Shown here in pieces: positions 35,889 to 45,184 of a stretch of DNA of 64,000 bases (position 1 is its first letter; each line of letters begins with the position of its first letter). A program made the position numbers and the translations under genes. The DNA is from Blastococcus sp. DSM 46786 (GTDB taxonomy: Bacteria > Actinomycetota > Actinomycetes > Mycobacteriales > Geodermatophilaceae): positions 62,001 to 126,000 of the forward strand of contig NZ_FOAO01000003.1 in NCBI RefSeq assembly GCF_900109665.1. The letters are read 5' to 3'. The notes under the pieces are model-generated. The model was not told the origin of the DNA. It made no database searches and saw only the letters and a program-made list of their open reading frames with translations.

Positions 35889-37100
35889 ATGCACCCTCCG
35901 GCAGCGGTCGACTCCTCCCGCGGGTGGGTGGTGGTCGCCGCGGCGTTCGCCGGGATGTTCGTCTCGTTCGGGATCGCGTACTCGTTCGGCGCCTTCCTGG
36001 AGCCCATGGCCGACGAGTTCGGTTCCGGCCGCGGCACGACGTCGGCCTTCTTCGCCCTGACCTCGCTCACCTACTTCGGCCTCGGCGCGCTCAGCGGAGT
36101 CGCGGTGGACCGCTACGGCCCGCGCCGGGTGCTGCTGTTCGGCGCCGTCGCCCTGGGCGCCGGGCTGACCGCGACGTCGCTGGCCGGGGAGCTGTGGATC
36201 GGCCTGGTCACCTACGGCCTGGGGGTCGGCATCGGGGTCGCCTGCGCCTACGTCCCGATGGTCGCCGTGGTGAGCGGGTGGTTCGAGCGACGGCGCACGC
36301 TGGCGGTCGGGGTGTCGGTGACGGGCATCGGGCTGGGCACGCTCGCCGTGGCGCCGCTGGCGGCGTCGCTGATCGGTGAGCTGGGGTGGCGCACCACCCA
36401 CCTCGTGCTGGGGCTGGGCGGCGCGGTGGTGCTCGCGGCCTGCGCGCTGGTGGTGCAGCCCCCGCCGGTGCCGTCCGGACCGGCGGCGCTGACCCTGCGC
36501 GAGGCCGTACGCAACCGCGACTACCGGCGGCTGTACCTGGCCTCGGGTCTCATGGCCGTCGCCCTCTTCGTGCCCTTCGTGCACCTGCCCGGGTACGCCG
36601 TGCAGCAGGGCGCAGACCCGGTCGCGGCGGCGGCCCTGGTGGGGGTGATCGGGCTGGCGAGCACCGCCGGCCGGCTGCTGCTCGGCGTGGTCGCGGCGCG
36701 GACCGGCACGCTGCGCGCCTTCCAGGGGTGCTTCCTGACCATGGGCCTGAGCTTCGCGTTGTGGGGCCTGGGGAGCGGGTACGGCGTGCTGGTCGTCTTC
36801 GCCGTGGTGCTCGGCGTCGGCTACGGCGGCTTCGTCGCCATCGGTCCCGCGGTCGTCGCCGAGCGCTTCGGCACCACCCGGCTCGGTGGGCTGCTCGGGG
36901 TCCTGTACACGAGCGCCGGCCTCGGGTCCGCCGTCGGGGCGCCGCTCGCCGGCGCGGCCGTCGACGCCTCCGGCTCCTACCTCCCCGCGATCGCGGGCTG
37001 CCTGGCGCTGGGGCTGGCGGCCTACGTGGCGGTGCTCAGCGTCGGTCGTGGTTCTCCGGTGCGGGGGACGGGAGCGGAGGTGCGGCCGGCGGCGCGGTGA
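35889..37100 (+). CDS. MFS transporter (monocarboxylate/OFA-like)
   Basis: A 403-residue permease with twelve predicted helices. The A-motif-like loop GVAVDRYGPRRVLLFGA lies between helices 2 and 3, and the pattern ILWFERRRTLAVGVS is replaced here by SGWFERRRTLAVGVSVTG, typical of the oxalate/formate and monocarboxylate branch. The ligand is unknown. Its 3' end overlaps the convergent membrane-anchored protein gene by 65 nt. Confidence 0.88.
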   Translation: MHPPAAVDSSRGWVVVAAAFAGMFVSFGIAYSFGAFLEPMADEFGSGRGTTSAFFALTSLTYFGLGALSGVAVDRYGPRRVLLFGAVALGAGLTATSLAGELWIGLVTYGLGVGIGVACAYVPMVAVVSGWFERRRTLAVGVSVTGIGLGTLAVAPLAASLIGELGWRTTHLVLGLGGAVVLAACALVVQPPPVPSGPAALTLREAVRNRDYRRLYLASGLMAVALFVPFVHLPGYAVQQGADPVAAAALVGVIGLASTAGRLLLGVVAARTGTLRAFQGCFLTMGLSFALWGLGSGYGVLVVFAVVLGVGYGGFVAIGPAVVAERFGTTRLGGLLGVLYTSAGLGSAVGAPLAGAAVDASGSYLPAIAGCLALGLAAYVAVLSVGRGSPVRGTGAEVRPAAR

Positions 37101-37746
37101 GCTCCTGGTAGGCCGACGTGTGCGCGCGGAGGGCGGCGACCGCGTCGGCGACCCCGGTGACCGGGCGGACGCCTGCCGAGACCGCCCGCTCCGCCTCCAG
37201 CACCGCGTCGCAGACATCGGCGACCGTCGCGAGGTAGTCGCGGGCCTCGGGCCCGGGGTCGGCCCGGTCGGCGGGGTCGGCGGCCAGGGCGCGCTGCCGG
37301 AGGCGCTGCTCCAGCCGGGCGCCCTCGGCGTCCAGCGACGGCAGCAGCTCCGGGATCTCACCCAGGTGGGCGCCGGCGGCCCGGGCGGTGGCCACGTGGT
37401 GGCGCAGGCGGTCGCGGGCGCGGGCGACCTCGAGCTGCAGCCCCGCCGCGGAGCGCCGGTGGCCCGGCGGGAGGTGCCGCGCCGCCACGGCGGTCGCGCC
37501 CTGGAGCCCAAGGTCCCGCCCGCGCGAGGCGAGCTCCCGGCTCCGGGCCACCAGCGGGCTGCGCCGCACGCGCCGCAGCACCAGCCACCCGGCGAGCGCG
37601 GTGATCAGCAGGACGACCAGCAGCGCGCCACCGAGGACGGCGAGGACCGTGGGGTCGAGCGACGTCAGCCAGGTCAGCGCGCCGTCGTCGCCCAGGTCGC
37701 CCAGGTCGAGGGCGACGGCGAGGTCGGTCGGCGGCAGGGTGGTCAT
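37036..37746 (-). CDS. Hypothetical single-pass membrane protein
   Basis: A 236-residue protein with one transmembrane helix (VLAVLGGALLVVLLITALAG) near residue 45 and a helical, Ala/Arg-rich cytosolic part of 170 residues that could form coiled coils. The N-terminus is rich in Leu-Asp repeats (LALDLGDLGDDG-like). No family is recognised. The gene is convergent with and overlaps the MFS gene by 65 nt. The ATG at 37746 gives a sensible N-terminus. Confidence 0.65.
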   Translation of the reverse strand: MTTLPPTDLAVALDLGDLGDDGALTWLTSLDPTVLAVLGGALLVVLLITALAGWLVLRRVRRSPLVARSRELASRGRDLGLQGATAVAARHLPPGHRRSAAGLQLEVARARDRLRHHVATARAAGAHLGEIPELLPSLDAEGARLEQRLRQRALAADPADRADPGPEARDYLATVADVCDAVLEAERAVSAGVRPVTGVADAVAALRAHTSAYQELTAPPAAPPLPSPAPENHDRR

Positions 37747-37911
37747 GGGGCTCCTCGTGCAGGGCGGTGTGCCGGTTCCCTGGGGAACGCTCCCAGGCCG
37801 CCCGTGGGTTCCCCGCCAGGACACACCGGCCCGGGAGGGCTCGGGCGCGCGCCTCAACGCCTGGGGCCGGGCCCGCCCGGCCGGGAGACCGACGGCTGAC
37901 AGCATGGCGGC

Positions 37912-38949
37912 GTGCGCGCCCTCGTCGTCGATGCCGTCCGAGCCAGGCCCGAGGTGCGGGAGGTGGCCGCACCCACGGCCCCCGCGGGCGGCGTGGTGGT
38001 GCGCGTCATGGCCACCGGGATGTGCCGCAGCGACTGGCACGCCTGGGCGGGGCACGACGAGATCGCCTTCCCGCACGTGCCCGGGCACGAGCTCGCCGGG
38101 GTGGTCGCCGAGGTCGGTGCGGGTGTCGCCCGCTGGCAGGTGGGTGACCGGGTCACCGTCCCGTTCGTCTGCGGCTGCGGCCGGTGCCGGTGGTGCCGTG
38201 CCGGGGAGGCCCAGGTCTGCCCCGACCAGCAGCAGCCCGGCTTCACGCACTGGGGCTCGTTCGCCGAGCACGTCGCCCTGCACGGCGCCGACACCAACCT
38301 GGTCGCGATCCCCGAGCGCGTGGACTTCCCGACCGCGGCCGCGCTCGGCTGCCGGTTCGCCACGGCCTACCGCGCCCTGGTCGGCCGCGCACGGGTCGCC
38401 GAGGAGGAGTGGGTGACCGTGGTGGGCGCCGGCGGCGTGGGGCTGAGCACGGTGATGATCGCCCGTGCCATGGGCTGCCGGGTCGTGGCGGTCGACCGCC
38501 ACCCCGCGGCCCTCGCGGCCGCGGCCGCGCTCGGTGCGGAGCACACGGTCCTGGCCGACGGCGCCGACGTCCCGGCCGCCGTCGTCGAGCTGACCGGTGG
38601 CGGCAGCGACGTCGCCGTCGACGCCGTGGGGAGCGAGCAGACCTGCGCCGACGGCATCCGCAGCCTCCGCCGGCGTGGCCGCCACGTGCAGATCGGGTTG
38701 CTGCCGCCGGTCCATGGGCACCCACGCGTGCCCATGGACCGGGTGATCGGCTGGGAGCTGGACCTGCTCGGCAGCCACGGGATGGCGGCGGCCGACTACC
38801 CGGGCATGCTGGCCCTCATCGAGCAGGGCGCGCTGTGCCCCGAGCTGCTGGTGGAGCGCACCATCGGGCTCGAGGAGGCGGCGGAGCTGCTGCCCACCTT
38901 CGACCGGGCGGCCGTCGCCGGGATGACGATGGTCGACCCCGCCCGCTGA
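37912..38949 (+). CDS. Zinc-dependent alcohol dehydrogenase
   Basis: MDR-family enzyme of 345 residues. The catalytic zinc Cys in GMCRSDWHAW, PHVPGHELAGVV, and the structural zinc cluster CGCGRCRWCRAGEAQVC with four cysteines are all present. The Rossmann motif VVGAGGVGLSTVMIARAMG binds NAD(P). It oxidises a primary or secondary alcohol; the substrate is unknown. It starts with GTG, with a CAGCAT -10-like hexamer 6 nt upstream. Confidence 0.92.
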   Translation: MRALVVDAVRARPEVREVAAPTAPAGGVVVRVMATGMCRSDWHAWAGHDEIAFPHVPGHELAGVVAEVGAGVARWQVGDRVTVPFVCGCGRCRWCRAGEAQVCPDQQQPGFTHWGSFAEHVALHGADTNLVAIPERVDFPTAAALGCRFATAYRALVGRARVAEEEWVTVVGAGGVGLSTVMIARAMGCRVVAVDRHPAALAAAAALGAEHTVLADGADVPAAVVELTGGGSDVAVDAVGSEQTCADGIRSLRRRGRHVQIGLLPPVHGHPRVPMDRVIGWELDLLGSHGMAAADYPGMLALIEQGALCPELLVERTIGLEEAAELLPTFDRAAVAGMTMVDPAR

Positions 38950-39096
38950 CCGGCCCGGCGGCCTCACGCGGTCGGGCGCGCGCGGGCGACCCCCTTGCCC
39001 CGGCGGGCCGGCAACGGCAGGGTGCCCTGCACCGCCATGACGCAGGTCACGGCGTCGACCGGTGCGGCCGGTCGTCCTCCGATCCGGGAGCGCCCC

Positions 39097-40254
39097 ATGG
39101 ACCCGAACGCCGTCGACGCCGTCCTGCAGGAAGCCGTGGCACGGGGCGCGGTGCCCAACGCGGTGGTGGTCGCCGCCGACCGGGACGGTCCGGTCCTGGA
39201 GAGCGCAGCCGGGTCCCGGGTGGCCGGCGGGGACGAGCCGGTCGGCGCCGGCACGCACTTCCGGATCATGTCGATGACCAAGATGGTCGCGACGGTGGCG
39301 GCGCTCCAGCAGGTCGAGCAGGGCACGCTCCGCCTGGACGCGCCGGTGGAGGAGTACTGCCCGGAGTTCGCCGGGCTGCAGGTCCTCGACGGTTTCGACG
39401 GCGACGTGCCGCGGCTGCGGCCGCCGGCGACGAAGGCCACGGTGCACCAGCTGCTCACGCACACGGCCGGGCTGGGCTACTGGTTCTTCGACGCCGACCT
39501 GCTGCGGTGGGAGACGGTGACCGGCACCCCGAACGTGCTGTCGGGGTCGAACGTCATCTTCGGGGCGCCGCTGCTCGCCGACCCGGGCACCCGCTTCGAG
39601 TACGGCATCAACACCGACTGGGTGGGCAAGGTCGTCGAGGCGGCCAGCGGGCTGGGCTTCGACGTCGCGGTGAAGGAGGGCGTCACGGGGCCGCTGGGCA
39701 TGGACGACACCTCGTTCGCCCCCAGCGCCGAGCACCGGGCGAACTGCGTGCCGGTGCACATGCGCGCTCCGGACGGCTCGTGGCAGCCCAGCGAGCTGGA
39801 CCTGCACCCGGAGCCCGAGTACTACGCCGGTGGCCACGGGCTGTACTCGACGCCCCGGGACTACCTGCGCTTCCAGCGGGCACTGCTCGGCGACGGCGAG
39901 CTCGACGGCGCCCGCATCCTGCGGCCGGAGACGGTGGACGCGGCGTTCACCAACCAGATCGGGGAGCTGGACTTCCCCGCCGCGATCACGACCGCCGACC
40001 CCGGCTCGACGGCGGACTTCTGCGTGGGGCCCGGCCACAAGTGGGGGTACGGGCTGATGCTCAACACCGAGGACCTCCCCGGGCGCCGGCGCGCGGGCAG
40101 CGGCGCGTGGGCCGGGCTGTGCAACACGCACTTCTGGGTCGACCGCACGACCGGCATCACGGCGGCGGTCTACACCCAGACCCTGCCGTTCGTCGCGCCC
40201 GACGTGCACCAGGTCTACGTGGACGTGGAGACGGCCTTGTACGCGTCCCTCTGA
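39097..40254 (+). CDS. Beta-lactamase-fold serine hydrolase
   Basis: Class C beta-lactamase/EstB-like esterase of 385 residues. The nucleophile motif SMTK follows FRIM, with YGIN (the Tyr-x-Asn equivalent) at about residue 168; the third motif is likely HGLYSTPRD or a nearby glycine-rich turn. No signal peptide is seen, so it is probably a cytosolic esterase rather than a periplasmic penicillinase. The ATG at 39097 lies 8 nt after GGGAG. It follows the alcohol dehydrogenase gene by 147 nt. Confidence 0.88.
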   Translation: MDPNAVDAVLQEAVARGAVPNAVVVAADRDGPVLESAAGSRVAGGDEPVGAGTHFRIMSMTKMVATVAALQQVEQGTLRLDAPVEEYCPEFAGLQVLDGFDGDVPRLRPPATKATVHQLLTHTAGLGYWFFDADLLRWETVTGTPNVLSGSNVIFGAPLLADPGTRFEYGINTDWVGKVVEAASGLGFDVAVKEGVTGPLGMDDTSFAPSAEHRANCVPVHMRAPDGSWQPSELDLHPEPEYYAGGHGLYSTPRDYLRFQRALLGDGELDGARILRPETVDAAFTNQIGELDFPAAITTADPGSTADFCVGPGHKWGYGLMLNTEDLPGRRRAGSGAWAGLCNTHFWVDRTTGITAAVYTQTLPFVAPDVHQVYVDVETALYASL

Positions 40255-40308
40255 CGGCCGCGCCGGGCGGTGCCGCCGACCCGGCGGGGGAGGTGAGCTG
40301 GTTCGCCG

Positions 40309-41349
40309 TCACCGGAGGGTGGCCGCGTCGATGACGAAGCGGTAGCGGACGTCGGAGGCGAGGACGCGCGCGTACGCCTCGTCGACCTGGTCGGCCGGGA
40401 TGACCTCGACCTCCGCCCCGATGCCGTGCACGGCGCAGAAGTCGAGCATTTCCTGGGTCTCGGCGATGCCCCCGATCATCGAGCCGGCGTAGGACCGCCG
40501 ACCGGCGATCAGCGACATGGCGTGCAGGCTCAGGGGCTCGGCCGGGGCGCCGACGTTGACCAGCGCGCCGTCCACCGCCAGCAGCGACAGGTACGCGTCG
40601 ACGTCGATGCCGGCGCTGACGGTGTTGAGGATCAGGTCGAACCGCCCGGCGAGCCGGGCGAACGTCTCCGGGTCGGAGGTGGCGAAGTAGTCGGTCGCGC
40701 CGAGCCGCAGGCCGTCCTCCTGCTTCTTCAGCGACTGCGACAGCACGGTCACCTCGGCACCCATCGCGGCGGCGAGCTGCACGGCCATGTGGCCCAGCCC
40801 GCCGAGCCCGACGACCGCGACCCGCTTGCCCGGCCCGGCGCCCCACCGGCGCAGCGGGGAGTACGTGGTGATGCCGGCGCACAGCAGCGGCGCGGCCGTG
40901 GCCGGGTCGATGCCGTCGGGCACCCGCAGGACGAAGCCGGCGTCCACGACGACGTGGGTGGAGTAGCCGCCCTGCGTGGTGGTGCCGTCGCGGTCGGTCC
41001 CGGCGTAGGTGGGGACCATGCCGTCGAGGCAGTACTGCTCGTCGCCGTTGCGGCAGTTAGCGCACTTCCCGCAGGAGCCGACCATGCAGCCGACGCCGAC
41101 GCGGTCACCGACCCGGTGCGCCGTGACCTCGGAGCCGACCTCGGCGACGACGCCGACGATCTCGTGGCCGGGGACGACGGGGAAGGGCTGCGGACCCCAG
41201 TCGCCGTTGACGGTGTGGATGTCGGAGTGGCAGATGCCGGCGTACTCGATCTCGATGAGCACGTCGCCGGAGCCGACGTCCCGGCGCTCGATGGTGGTCG
41301 GGGTCAGGGGCCGTCCGGCGGCGGGGGCGGCGTAGGCGTTGACTCGCAC
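40309..41349 (-). CDS. NADP-dependent zinc alcohol dehydrogenase (AdhC/YahK-like)
   Basis: Cinnamyl-alcohol-dehydrogenase-type MDR, 346 residues. [15 protein letters not shown] and [13 protein letters not shown] begin the catalytic domain, the structural zinc cluster [15 protein letters not shown] is complete, and [21 protein letters not shown] is the nucleotide fold. This branch reduces a wide range of aldehydes with NADPH. The GTG at 41349 is chosen. It is divergent from a MmyB-type regulator gene, which is the common arrangement for aldehyde reductases of this kind, and may be controlled by it. Confidence 0.92.
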   Translation of the reverse strand: MRVNAYAAPAAGRPLTPTTIERRDVGSGDVLIEIEYAGICHSDIHTVNGDWGPQPFPVVPGHEIVGVVAEVGSEVTAHRVGDRVGVGCMVGSCGKCANCRNGDEQYCLDGMVPTYAGTDRDGTTTQGGYSTHVVVDAGFVLRVPDGIDPATAAPLLCAGITTYSPLRRWGAGPGKRVAVVGLGGLGHMAVQLAAAMGAEVTVLSQSLKKQEDGLRLGATDYFATSDPETFARLAGRFDLILNTVSAGIDVDAYLSLLAVDGALVNVGAPAEPLSLHAMSLIAGRRSYAGSMIGGIAETQEMLDFCAVHGIGAEVEVIPADQVDEAYARVLASDVRYRFVIDAATLR

Positions 41350-41408
41350 GGGGTTCTCCGTCTTCTGGTCGGGGGGTGTCCTCCACGGAACGCCTCCGCG
41401 GGCGCGGG

Positions 41409-41472
41409 AGGGAGGTCGGGTCTGTGGGGGGTAGCAGCTCGACCTCCCTGGACGCCGGGCCCGCCGTACCGT
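41409..41472 (+). promoter_or_regulatory. 10-bp inverted repeat and -10 box in a divergent gap
   Basis: AGGGAGGTCG (41409-41418) and CGACCTCCCT (41440-41449) form a perfect repeat 21 nt apart, between the dehydrogenase and the regulator genes. TACCGT (41467-41472) ends 7 nt before the regulator GTG. The repeat is a candidate operator. Confidence 0.45.
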
Positions 41473-41479
41473 CGATCGC

Positions 41480-42364
41480 GTGGACAACCGCTCCGACATC
41501 CGCGACTTCCTCACCACGAGGCGGGCGCGGATCACCCCCGAGCAGGCCGGGCTGCTGCCCGGGGGTGGCCGCCGCCGCGTGCCCGGGCTGCGCCGCGAGG
41601 AGGTCGCCGTCCTTGCCGGGGTGAGCACCGAGTGGTACACGCGGCTGGAGAAGGGCCACATCGCCGGTGTGTCCGAGGACGTCCTGGAGGCGGTGGCGCG
41701 CGCCCTGCAGCTCGACGAGGCCGAGCGGACCTACCTGTTCGACCTCGCCCGCGCCGCGATCAAGCCGGCCCGCACCCCTCAGCGACGCGGTAGGGCGCAG
41801 GTGCAGCCCCGCGTCCAGTGGATGCTCGACTCGATGACGGGATCCGCCGCCTTCGTCGCGAACGGCCGGTTGGACATCGTCGCCACCAACTCCCTGGGGT
41901 GGGCGCTGAACTCACCGCTGTTCGACGCCCCGCAGCGGCCGGCGAACTTCGCCCGGTTCACGTTCCTCGACCCGCGGGCCGCCGACTTCTACCCGGACTG
42001 GGCGGGCGCGGCGGACATCACCGTGGCCCTGCTCCGGGCCGAGGCCGGCCGCCACCCGGGCGACGCGCGGCTGCGCGCGCTCGTCGGCGAGCTCTCCACG
42101 GTCAGCGAGGAGTTCCGGACGCGCTGGGCGGCGCACGACGTCCGCATCCACCACAACGGCGCCAAGCGGTTCCAGCACCCCGTCGTCGGCGCCCTGGATC
42201 TGGCCTACTACACCCTCGACCTGCCGGCCGAGGATCACCGCGGTCTGCGCCTGACCGTCTACACCGCCGAGCCCGGGTCACCCTCGGAGGACGCGCTCAA
42301 GCTGCTGGCCAGCTGGGCGGCGACCGCCGCCGGCACCTCCGCGGCTGCCACCGATCGGTCCTGA
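41480..42364 (+). CDS. XRE-family regulator with MmyB-like ligand domain
   Basis: A 294-residue regulator. The N-terminal helix-turn-helix reads [26 protein letters not shown], the signature of the MmyB group; the remaining 200 residues form its PAS-like ligand domain ([25 protein letters not shown], later [15 protein letters not shown]). Some of these proteins bind fatty acids. It starts with GTG, directly after a leaderless promoter. It probably controls the divergent alcohol dehydrogenase gene. Confidence 0.92.
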   Translation: MDNRSDIRDFLTTRRARITPEQAGLLPGGGRRRVPGLRREEVAVLAGVSTEWYTRLEKGHIAGVSEDVLEAVARALQLDEAERTYLFDLARAAIKPARTPQRRGRAQVQPRVQWMLDSMTGSAAFVANGRLDIVATNSLGWALNSPLFDAPQRPANFARFTFLDPRAADFYPDWAGAADITVALLRAEAGRHPGDARLRALVGELSTVSEEFRTRWAAHDVRIHHNGAKRFQHPVVGALDLAYYTLDLPAEDHRGLRLTVYTAEPGSPSEDALKLLASWAATAAGTSAAATDRS

Positions 42365-42476
42365 GCCGGCTGGGTCGGAGAAGATGTCGTGCTGCCTGTC
42401 GATCCGGCCGTGTCGCCGTTCGACCCAGGGGTGAGAGGGTCCGACCGGGACCCGGACACCACCCAGGAGCGACGCC

Positions 42477-42896
42477 GTGAAGTACATGCTGATCATGCGG
42501 GCCACCGACGAGAGCTACGCCGAGATGGCGAACGTCGACTTCGACGAGGTGCTCTCCTCGATGGGCCGGTTCAACGACGAGATGATCCGGGCCGGGGTCC
42601 TCGTCGCGGCCGAGGGGCTCGACGACGCGGCGAAGGGCGTCGTCGTCGACTACTCCTCCCAGCCACCGGTCGTCACCGACGGCCCGTACGGGGAGACCAA
42701 GGAGCTGTTCGGGGGCTTCTGGATCCTCGACGTGGCCTCGCAGGAGGAGGCCGTCGAGTGGGCCAAGCGGGCGCCGCTGGCCGGCCCGGGCATGAAGGCC
42801 GAGATCCGCCGCGTCAGCAGCATCGACGAGTTCCCGCAGGACAACGAGTGGATCCAGAAGGAGCGCGCGTGGCGGGAACGGACCGGCCAGCTGTGA
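42477..42896 (+). CDS. YCII/DGPF-domain protein
   Basis: Small YCII-related protein of 139 residues with the diagnostic VVTDGPYGETKELFGGFWIL. Such DGPF proteins are coded next to ECF42-type sigma factors in many actinobacteria; their function is unknown. Here the stop codon overlaps the sigma-factor GTG by 4 nt. It starts with GTG, 9 nt after AGGAG. Confidence 0.92.
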   Translation: MKYMLIMRATDESYAEMANVDFDEVLSSMGRFNDEMIRAGVLVAAEGLDDAAKGVVVDYSSQPPVVTDGPYGETKELFGGFWILDVASQEEAVEWAKRAPLAGPGMKAEIRRVSSIDEFPQDNEWIQKERAWRERTGQL

Positions 42897-44206
42897 GCCC
42901 GCCGGGGGGTGGCCGTCCGGCCACTCCCCGCACCGGCAGCGGCCGGGAGGCCGTCGAGGCGGTGTGGCGCATCGAGTCCGCGCGCATCGTCGGCCGGCTC
43001 GCGCGGTACACCGGCGACTTCGCGCTGGCCGAGGACCTGGCCCAGGAGGCGCTGGCCGAGGCGCTGGTCACCTGGCCGCGGGAGGGGGCACCGCGCGATC
43101 CCGCGGGCTGGCTGCTCACCGTGGGGCGACGGCGGGCCATCGACGCCTTCCGCCGCCGGTCCGCCCGCGACCAGCGGTACGCCACCCTCGCCCGGGGCCT
43201 GGACGACGGAGGCACCACGTCCGACGCCTGGGCACCCGCCACGGACGACGCCGACCTCCTGTGGGACCCCGACCGGGTCGACGACGACGTCCTCGCGCTG
43301 ATGTTCATCGCCTGCCACCCGGTGCTCTCGCGGGAGGCGCAGGTCGCGCTCACGCTGCGCGTCCTCGGTGGCCTCGGCAGCGACGAGATCGCCCGTGCGT
43401 TCCTCGTGCCGACCGCCACCGTGCAGGCCCGCATCACCCGGGCCAAGAAGACGCTCGCGGCGGCGGAGGTGCCCTTCGAGGCGCCGCCGGCCGAGGAGCG
43501 CCGCGAGCGGCTCGGGTCCGTGCTCAGCGTGCTGTACCTGATCTTCACCGAGGGGTCGACGGCCACCTCCGGGGACGACTGGATCCGGCCGGACCTGACC
43601 CGCGAGGCGATCCGGCTGACCCGGATCCTGACGCGGCTGGCGCCCGACCAGCCGGAGGCACACGGCCTCCTGGCGCTCCTCGAGCTCACCGCGGCCCGGT
43701 TCCCGGCCCGGGTGGGGGACGACGGCGAACCGGTGCTGCTCGAGGACCAGGACCGCCGGCGCTGGGACCGGGCGGCGATCCGGCGCGGTCGGGCGGCGCT
43801 CGCCCAGGCCGGGCGCGTCGGCCGCGGGCTCGGCGCGTACGGCGTCCAGGCCGCGATCGCGGAGTGCCACGCGGTCGCGCCGTCGGTCGAGGGGACCGAC
43901 TGGGAGCGGATCGTGCTGCTCTACGACATCCTCTCCCGGCTGGCGCCCTCGCCGGTGGTCCGGCTCAACCGGGCGGTCGCGGTCTCGATGGCCCGGGGTC
44001 CGGCGGTCGCGCTGCCCCTGGTCGACGACCTCGTCGCGGCCGGCAGCCTCTCCGGCTCCCACCTCCTGCCGAGCGTCCGAGGGGAGCTGCTCCGGCGGCT
44101 CCACCGCTTCGAGGAGGCGCGGGAGGAGTTGGAGCGCGCGGTCGGCCGCTGCGGCAACGAGCGCGAACGCGGCCTGCTCCGGCGCAAGCTCGCAGCGCTG
44201 CCCTGA
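42893..44206 (+). CDS. ECF42-like RNA polymerase sigma factor
   Basis: A 437-residue ECF sigma factor. Region 2 (residues 25-95) contains RLARYTGDFALAEDLAQEAL and DPAGWLLTVGRRRAIDAFRR; region 4 contains LTLRVLGGLGSDEIARAF and VPTATVQARITRAKKTL. A C-terminal TPR-like extension of about 230 residues follows, as in the ECF42 group. There is no anti-sigma gene nearby; control is thought to go through the extension. The start is a GTG whose last bases overlap the TGA of the YCII gene (GTGA). An upstream GTG at 42869 is less convincing. Confidence 0.92.
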   Translation: MSPPGGGRPATPRTGSGREAVEAVWRIESARIVGRLARYTGDFALAEDLAQEALAEALVTWPREGAPRDPAGWLLTVGRRRAIDAFRRRSARDQRYATLARGLDDGGTTSDAWAPATDDADLLWDPDRVDDDVLALMFIACHPVLSREAQVALTLRVLGGLGSDEIARAFLVPTATVQARITRAKKTLAAAEVPFEAPPAEERRERLGSVLSVLYLIFTEGSTATSGDDWIRPDLTREAIRLTRILTRLAPDQPEAHGLLALLELTAARFPARVGDDGEPVLLEDQDRRRWDRAAIRRGRAALAQAGRVGRGLGAYGVQAAIAECHAVAPSVEGTDWERIVLLYDILSRLAPSPVVRLNRAVAVSMARGPAVALPLVDDLVAAGSLSGSHLLPSVRGELLRRLHRFEEAREELERAVGRCGNERERGLLRRKLAALP

Positions 44207-44253
44207 CCCCCCGGCCCGGGCGGTGTCGGGCGGTCGCTGGCAGGGTGGGCGGC

Positions 44254-45162
44254 ATGGTCGCGTCCTCTCCCGTCGTCGTGGTGACCGGTGCCAACGGACT
44301 GGTGGGCACCGCCGTGTGCCGGGCGCTCGTCGAGCGGTCGGCGCAGGTGCGCGCCGTCGTCCGACGCGCGGGCACCGCGCCCTCGCTGGACGGGGTCACC
44401 GAGCACGTCGGCGACTTCGCCGACGGGGGGTTCGCCCGCGAGGTGACCCAGGACGCCGGCGCGGTCGTCACGACGGTCCACCCGATGGGGTCGCCCCGGG
44501 AGGTGCAGCACCGGGTGGGCGTCGAGGGCACGCCGGTCATCGCCCGGGCCGCCCGGGACGCCGGCGTCGCCCGACTGGTGCACGTCTCCACCGCCGGGGT
44601 CTACGACCGCTCGGCCGGCGTCGGCGACGTCGCCGAGGACGGCCCGCTCCTGCCCGAGGGGAGCGGCGCCTACCCCGACACGAAGAACGCCGCCGACGCC
44701 GCGCTGGCGGAGGTCGGCGGGCTCACGACGGTGCTGGTCCGCCCGCCGGCGATCCTGGGTGCCGGCGAGACGTCGGTGTGGAACACGCTGCGGCCGCAGG
44801 CGGTCCGCGACGGCGAGAACCGGGCGAACCCGGCGCAGACCTGGGCGTGGGTGCACGTCGACGACCTGGCGGCGCTGATCGCCGACGTCGCCACCGGCGC
44901 GATCCCGACCGCCGACGACCCGGAGCGGGGCCCCGTGGCCGGGAGCACGACCCCGGTCGTCGTCGCGGGCGAGCCGGCGACATGGCGGGACTACCTCGGC
45001 ACGGTGACCGACGCGCTGGGCACCGTGCCCGCGTGGACCGACGAGCCGGTCTGGACCGGGCAGCTGGTCGCCGACCGCGCGCGGCGGTGGGGCTGGGCGC
45101 CACGGGTGGGCCTCGCGCAGGCCATGGACGAGCTGCGGCGGGGCCTGACGCCCCCGTCGTGA
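44254..45162 (+). CDS. NAD(P)-dependent epimerase/reductase
   Basis: Extended short-chain dehydrogenase fold of 302 residues. The nucleotide motif VVVVTGANGLVGTAVCRAL is at the N-terminus; the active-site Tyr-x3-Lys is GAYPDTKNA. The architecture fits a dehydratase- or epimerase-like enzyme of unclear substrate. A CAGGGT -10-like box ends 7 nt before its ATG. It is convergent with oleD, 22 nt away. Confidence 0.82.
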   Translation: MVASSPVVVVTGANGLVGTAVCRALVERSAQVRAVVRRAGTAPSLDGVTEHVGDFADGGFAREVTQDAGAVVTTVHPMGSPREVQHRVGVEGTPVIARAARDAGVARLVHVSTAGVYDRSAGVGDVAEDGPLLPEGSGAYPDTKNAADAALAEVGGLTTVLVRPPAILGAGETSVWNTLRPQAVRDGENRANPAQTWAWVHVDDLAALIADVATGAIPTADDPERGPVAGSTTPVVVAGEPATWRDYLGTVTDALGTVPAWTDEPVWTGQLVADRARRWGWAPRVGLAQAMDELRRGLTPPS

Positions 45163-45184
45163 CGGGCGCCGGTGGGGGACCGCG

